Shown: positions 8,423-11,843 of the stretch, piece after piece
How the letters are laid out: each line of letters opens with the position of its first letter
Numbering within the stretch: the stretch's first letter is position 1
Assembly (NCBI GenBank): GCA_027596035.1
Contig: JADGJA010000720.1
Coordinates: 1-11,843, forward strand
Direction of reading: 5' to 3'
Source: Thoreauomyces humboldtii
Lineage: Eukaryota; Chytridiomycota; Chytridiomycetes; Spizellomycetales; Powellomycetaceae
DNA: 11,843 nucleotides
Notes under the pieces: model-generated
What the model was told of the DNA's origin: nothing
The model's database searches: none
What the model saw: the letters and a program-made list of their open reading frames with translations, nothing else
Made by a program: the position numbers and the translations under genes

Positions 8423-9908
8423 TTACATGATGATTGCGGGCTCGGCAACGTTGTTGGATACAGACTTATGGGGAAGAACACATGCTCCGTTCATATAGAT
8501 CTATGTGGAGAGTGTTAAGAGTTCGGGAAAGTGGTTACTGGATAGGAACAAAGCCGATGTGACTCACCTCGTCCGCAACGTGGACATCGTCCCCCAGCAC
8601 GGTAGCACCCTCCAGCCTCGCCCAACGACCGACAGTGCTATGCCATCCCACGATCGAATTCTGGATCCACGCGTGATCCTTGATGGTAGCTCCGTCGAAG
8701 ATGACGCACTTTGAGAGCCGGACGCCACTTCCGATCTCAACCCCTGAGCCAATAACAACGTGTGGTCCAATCTTACAGTTCTCCCCAATCTTCGCGCTTG
8801 GATGGATCAAGGCGTAGCCAGAGATGTGTGGTCCGGTGGCGAGACGTTCGGGTGCGGATTTGTGGAGCCCGGTGAGGTACAATCCCGTGCCGATCAGGTA
8901 ATCCTTCGGCTGCCCAACATCCATCCAGAAACCTGAAGGATTTTACTCCATATGAGATTCTACCTTCCGCGGTTGATCTCGACCCATTTGCCTTTTTACC
9001 TGGCAGGTCCATCGTATGCAGTTGATCCTCGGCCGCCATGAGCGGGAAGATGGCAGTTTCAATGCTGGTCGGTACTGGCTCGATTCGGTCGCAGATGGAT
9101 GGCGAGAAGATGTAGATTCCCGCGTTGATCTTATTGGAGACGAAGACTTTTGGCTTTTCGACGAAGCGTTCGATGGCAGAAGATCCGGGCTTGTTGACGA
9201 CGACACCGTACTGCGTCGTGAAGCATGATCAGATTTGTAAAGGAGTCTTTCCTGAAGGTACAGTTGCTGCTAACCTTGGAAGGGTCCTCCACCTTAGTGA
9301 CCAGGATGGTGCCTTCTCCGCCGTGCGCCTTGTGAAATTTGGCCATCTCGCGGAAAGGGAAGTCACAGATGACGTCCGAGTTGAGAACAAAGAATGGCTC
9401 GTTGTCTTTCCTGAGAATGTCGCGTGCAAGGGCGAGTGGACCTGTGAATGGCAAGTTAGCAGTTTGGATCAGATGCTCCCACGTGGACCTCTGCCCATAA
9501 TAATAAACGAACCTGCCGTGCCCAGGGGTTCCGTCTCAATGGAAAAGGTGATGTGAACCTTGTACTGTTCCTCGTACCTCTTCATGAAGGCGGCCATGAT
9601 CTCTGGGCGGTAGTTTACTGCCAGAACGATATCGGTCACTCCAGCCTGTGCGCATCATTTTCGATGTGTGAGATTAGGAAGAGGGTGCCAGCCTCTGTTG
9701 AGTCTAGACGATATACCTCAACCAGAGCCTCAATCTGATGAAGGATCATAGGCTTGTTCGCAAACTCCACCAAAGGTTTGGGCATGGTAAGCGTAAGCGG
9801 TCGCAGCCGAGTTCCGAAACCTAGGACATCCGAACCCCTTAAGTCCATCAAGCCCTTCCATACACGATGACCCCATGGTGTACCTCCGACAAGAATAAGC
9901 GCCTTCAT
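8423..9908 (-). CDS. mpg1: Mannose-1-phosphate guanylyltransferase (GDP-mannose pyrophosphorylase), 7 exons
   Basis: Cytosolic enzyme that makes GDP-mannose and pyrophosphate from mannose-1-phosphate and GTP; GDP-mannose feeds N- and O-glycosylation, GPI anchors and wall mannans. Introns were placed at 9821-9883, 9646-9716, 9442-9512, 9211-9274, 8933-8999 and 8501-8567 (63-71 nt, all GT..AG). The joined exons give 360 residues, the usual length for the fungal and animal beta-type enzyme. Motifs: [18 protein letters not shown] at 1-18 (nucleotide-binding signature), PKP 22-24, LNSD 107-110, FVEKP 159-163, NAGIYIF 172-178 and [10 protein letters not shown] 216-225. From about 245 on there are hexapeptide repeats of a left-handed beta-helix. 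The last exon (8423-8500) is short and encodes the expected [11 protein letters not shown]...IIM end. Exon 1 is only 25 nt. Intron 1 splits the GG-FG motif and has no in-frame stop. The symbol follows common fungal usage (PSA1 in S. cerevisiae). Confidence 0.96.
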
Positions 9909-9956
9909 CGTTGCTTTGGGTTAGGACGAGGGGGAGATGTGTTCGTGGGAATTCGC

Positions 9957-10047
9957 CTGTAAGGGGAGTCAGCTTGGGAGTCAAAGGGAACTCCCGAATG
10001 TCAGCTTGGAGAAGACGCAGAACCGTGGGACACTAGACCTTACCTAC
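9957..10047 (-). other. Probable intron in the 5' UTR of the guanylyltransferase gene
   Basis: On the minus strand a donor GTAGGT at 10047 (or GTAAGG at 10043) and a branch-site-like AGCTGACTCC before the acceptor CTTACAG (ending at 9957) frame a 91- or 87-nt intron, 48 bases before the start codon. The signals match the coding introns of this gene. Confidence 0.5.
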
Positions 10048-10273
10048 CCGGGGCAAGACGATCTCGTTCTGTAGAGTTGTATGGGCTGACGGGAAAGCGC
10101 AGGCAATTGTTAAGGGAGGGATCGCGGGAAGCTCAAGATGGAATGGGGAAGGAGGTCTCAAGGAGGTTCCAAGCGTGGCGTTGAACGGCGCGTTCGCGTT
10201 GCACATCCCGAAAACATTTGACTGGCAAACTGATCCCGCATGCAGCCGTCCTCGAGGTCCTGGCGCAAAGGAG

Positions 10274-10280
10274 ATATATA
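10274..10280 (-). promoter_or_regulatory. TATA-like element
   Basis: TATATAT on the minus strand, upstream of the guanylyltransferase leader. It is 366 bases from the start codon, about 275 after removal of the probable leader intron, so its use as a TATA box is uncertain. Confidence 0.25.
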
Positions 10281-10294
10281 CGTAAGATTATGAT

Positions 10295-10308
10295 ACAGTA
10301 GATACTGT
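10295..10308. repeat. Short perfect inverted repeat
   Basis: ACAGTA and TACTGT are 6-base arms around a 2-base spacer. It could be a binding site for a dimeric factor, or chance. Confidence 0.3.
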
Positions 10309-10562
10309 TGGCTATATCGTGTCCGTGGACCCTGGCCTATCTTTTACCATTTCTTCCAAAGAACTCCGTCTCCCGACAATAATTATGTGTCTGACCCAAA
10401 CAAGTCCCTCGACAGGCGCAATGCTCCATCCAGGTACAGTTGAAGAACATGTTATTCAGGTCCAAAAGCGTGAGAAAGAGAAGGGAACAAAAGGCTTGGT
10501 ATAAGATCTGAGAGGCTGTCGAGAAAGCGGCTAACTGGAGGACTGAGAGGTCGGGGTCTGCC

Positions 10563-11750
10563 TCAGAGACGTGGATGACTGCCAGTAGCGGAACGCGCTG
10601 CATCAGAGTGATGGCTGGATGCGCTCGCTGCTTGATCTGCCGCGTCGGCTGCGGCCACCCATTTTGGAACGACGCGGCTTAAGTACTCGATGAACTTCCA
10701 CATCCCGACACGAAGCTCCATGTTTCCGGCTGCGTCCGGTCCGAGCTCCGGGAAGGCGATGCCTGTTCCGTAGAGTCCTGGTGCGATGGCGCCCGTTTTG
10801 TTGTCGTACGGGATAGGTTGAGGCAGACCTTGGACTCGGAGACTGTCCTCCTGCTGGAAACCGATGGCGTAGATGACCTTTGTGCAGGCCGGGAGATGCT
10901 TTGCGATGTTTTCCTTGGTCGACTTGTAGCGTTGGATGTTCGAAGGGAGCTTGCCGTCTTCGAGGTTGGCCTTGGCCCAATCGGCCGTCTTGCCCTTGAG
11001 ACCCGTGTTGTCGTGCAGAATCTTGCCGTCCGGGAAAAAGACGGCGTACACGAGAGGATCTACGTAGAAGTTGACGACGTTGGAGGCTCCGCAGGCCAGC
11101 AGATCGCGGACGATCATGATGGCGCTGTGGCTCGATCCGAACACGGCCACGGAGTCGCTCGGTGAGACCTTCGTGCGGAGGACCTCCACGTCGAGTGCCT
11201 GCTCGACGGGAAGGATAGGGACCTCGCCGGAGTTCATGGTGCGTGGCTTGGAGCCGACGGCAAGGACGACGTTGGTGGACCTCAAGGTGCAACCACCGAC
11301 GAGCTGGAGATTCCAGGGCTTGGAAGGCGACAGGCGCTGAACGGCGGACACGGAGTCCAGAACGCAGACGACCTTGCCCATCAGCGTGGCGGTGACGGCT
11401 TCCAGGGGCTCTGCCACTACGCCGAGCTGACATGTGGCACATTGGTCCATGTTGCGCAGAGTGAAATCCGTCTTGTTGGCGTCGAACTCGAACGCTGGTG
11501 ACGCCCTGAGGAAGCGGGTAAAGGTCGCGACCGACGTGTTGCTCCATACAGACCGCCACTTGCGACCGACCAGACCAACGTCAAATTTGGGGTCAACCCA
11601 CACGACGTCGGTTGCTGGAACGCCGTTGTCGAGGAGCTTGCCAACAGCGGCGATGCCAGCGGGTCCTGCACCGACGACACACCACTTGTAAACGTGACTG
11701 GTGGTGGAAGGCCCAGGAGAGATCCTTGCGAGGAGAGAGCACGGCGCCAT
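10563..11750 (-). CDS. FAD/NAD(P)-dependent oxidoreductase, intronless
   Basis: A 395-residue flavoprotein of the pyridine-nucleotide-disulfide/flavin-monooxygenase superfamily; substrate unknown. GAGPAG at 27-32 is the FAD-binding Rossmann signature, followed by WVDP at 51-54 at the end of the second strand. VFGSSHSA at 203-210 is the second dinucleotide site, of the NAD(P) type. VLAVGSKP (162-169) and YAIGF (294-298) are the two ATG-like strands linking the domains, and GLYGTGIAFPE (325-335) is the usual C-terminal FAD contact. CATC at 104-107 is not at the position of the redox-active disulfide of the classical disulfide reductases, so it is unlikely to be catalytic. The first 20 residues and the last 30 (Ala/Ser/His-rich) look disordered. 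No intron is needed, in contrast to the chitin synthase and guanylyltransferase genes. The start at 11750 has context CACAATGG and is the first ATG after a C/T-rich leader. Confidence 0.85.
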   Translation of the reverse strand: MAPCSLLARISPGPSTTSHVYKWCVVGAGPAGIAAVGKLLDNGVPATDVVWVDPKFDVGLVGRKWRSVWSNTSVATFTRFLRASPAFEFDANKTDFTLRNMDQCATCQLGVVAEPLEAVTATLMGKVVCVLDSVSAVQRLSPSKPWNLQLVGGCTLRSTNVVLAVGSKPRTMNSGEVPILPVEQALDVEVLRTKVSPSDSVAVFGSSHSAIMIVRDLLACGASNVVNFYVDPLVYAVFFPDGKILHDNTGLKGKTADWAKANLEDGKLPSNIQRYKSTKENIAKHLPACTKVIYAIGFQQEDSLRVQGLPQPIPYDNKTGAIAPGLYGTGIAFPELGPDAAGNMELRVGMWKFIEYLSRVVPKWVAAADAADQAASASSHHSDAARSATGSHPRL

Positions 11751-11843
11751 TGTGGGAAAGAGGTTATGAAGTATGTAAAGGGGAGAAGTGCAGGAAAGTG
11801 TGAGAGAGCGAGAGGGAGCGAGAGAGTGAGAAGTGGGGTAGGC
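11751..11843 (-). promoter_or_regulatory. C/T-rich promoter or leader of the oxidoreductase gene
   Basis: On the minus strand this is a long C/T-rich tract (CTCTCTCGCTCCCTCTCGCT and similar) ending just before the start codon, typical of the region around fungal transcription starts. The window ends inside it. Confidence 0.45.

Larger units (their letters stand above)
9909..10562 (-). promoter_or_regulatory. Guanylyltransferase promoter/5' UTR and upstream gene's 3' UTR
   Basis: This 654-base stretch lies between two genes on the minus strand. It should hold the oxidoreductase 3' UTR (towards 10562) and the promoter and leader of the guanylyltransferase (towards 9909). A short open frame at 10319-10504 has no features of a protein. 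ATATATA at 10274-10280 is a possible TATA element for the minus strand, though far from the start codon even after removal of the probable leader intron. Confidence 0.5.

Noticed and set aside
8092..8430. Continuation of the Stc1-like gene past the TGA at 8089
   Set aside because: The frame stays open and its first codons are basic and helical, but this needs a second stop to be bypassed and the frame runs into the 3' end of the guanylyltransferase gene. The domain appears to end at the TGA.
8933..8999. Protein-like KWVEINR reading inside intron 5 of the guanylyltransferase
   Set aside because: It cannot be joined in frame to the following WMDVG exon, and removing the whole intron gives the family's usual [17 protein letters not shown] join.
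10563..10574. C-terminal PRL of the oxidoreductase as a peroxisome signal
   Set aside because: Pro at the -3 position does not fit the usual [SAC][KRH][LM] pattern.
10603..11559. 318-codon frame on the same strand as the oxidoreductase
   Set aside because: It overlaps the oxidoreductase in another frame and is Arg/Pro/His-rich, as expected from a G/C-rich shadow frame.
1..11843. tRNA, rRNA, CRISPR array, transposon ends or viral genes
   Set aside because: No TTCGA-type T-loop in a tRNA setting, no regularly spaced repeats, no transposase or reverse-transcriptase motifs and no long terminal repeats were seen by eye.

Overview
The window reads as nuclear DNA of a fungus, most probably a basidiomycete. 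The protein-coding genes are cut by many short introns (about 59-90 nt) with GT..AG ends and CTNAC-like branch sites, intergenic distances are short, promoters carry C/T-rich tracts, and the gene content is typical of fungi (chitin synthase, GDP-mannose pyrophosphorylase). No bacterial operon structure, tRNA, rRNA, CRISPR array or intact transposon was seen. The taxonomic placement is an inference from style, not from a database match.

Layout: (1) 1-341, an open frame running in from the left edge, probably the disordered C-terminal tail of an upstream gene. (2) 342-731, chitin synthase promoter with a TATA-like box at 588-599. (3) 732-3745 (+), a chitin synthase rebuilt here as 11 exons and 792 residues. 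(4) 3746-4024, shared 3' space between two convergent genes. (5) 4025-5788 (-), a three-finger C2H2 regulator with one intron, 565 residues after splicing; its predicted base-contact residues are those of Crz1-type calcineurin-responsive factors. (6) 5789-6173, a divergent promoter. (7) 6174-8091 (+), a Cys-rich (Stc1-like) protein with a C-terminal domain resembling the DUF1115/Prp3_C fold, interrupted by an in-frame TAG at 7918-7920. (8) 8092-8422, 3' space. (9) 8423-9908 (-), mannose-1-phosphate guanylyltransferase, rebuilt as 7 exons and 360 residues, with a probable extra intron in its 5' UTR. (10) 9909-10562, its promoter and the 3' end of the next gene. (11) 10563-11750 (-), an intronless FAD/NAD(P)-dependent oxidoreductase. 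(12) 11751-11843, a C/T-rich promoter of that gene.

Functional theme: two genes make cell-surface material (chitin, and GDP-mannose for mannans, glycoproteins and GPI anchors). Between them sits a regulator of a type known in other fungi to control cell-wall genes under calcium/calcineurin signalling. A perfect match to the remembered Aspergillus CrzA site lies in the chitin synthase promoter. That the regulator acts on its neighbour is an inference. The most unusual sequence observation is the in-frame stop at 7918, which divides what otherwise reads as one conserved-looking C-terminal domain.
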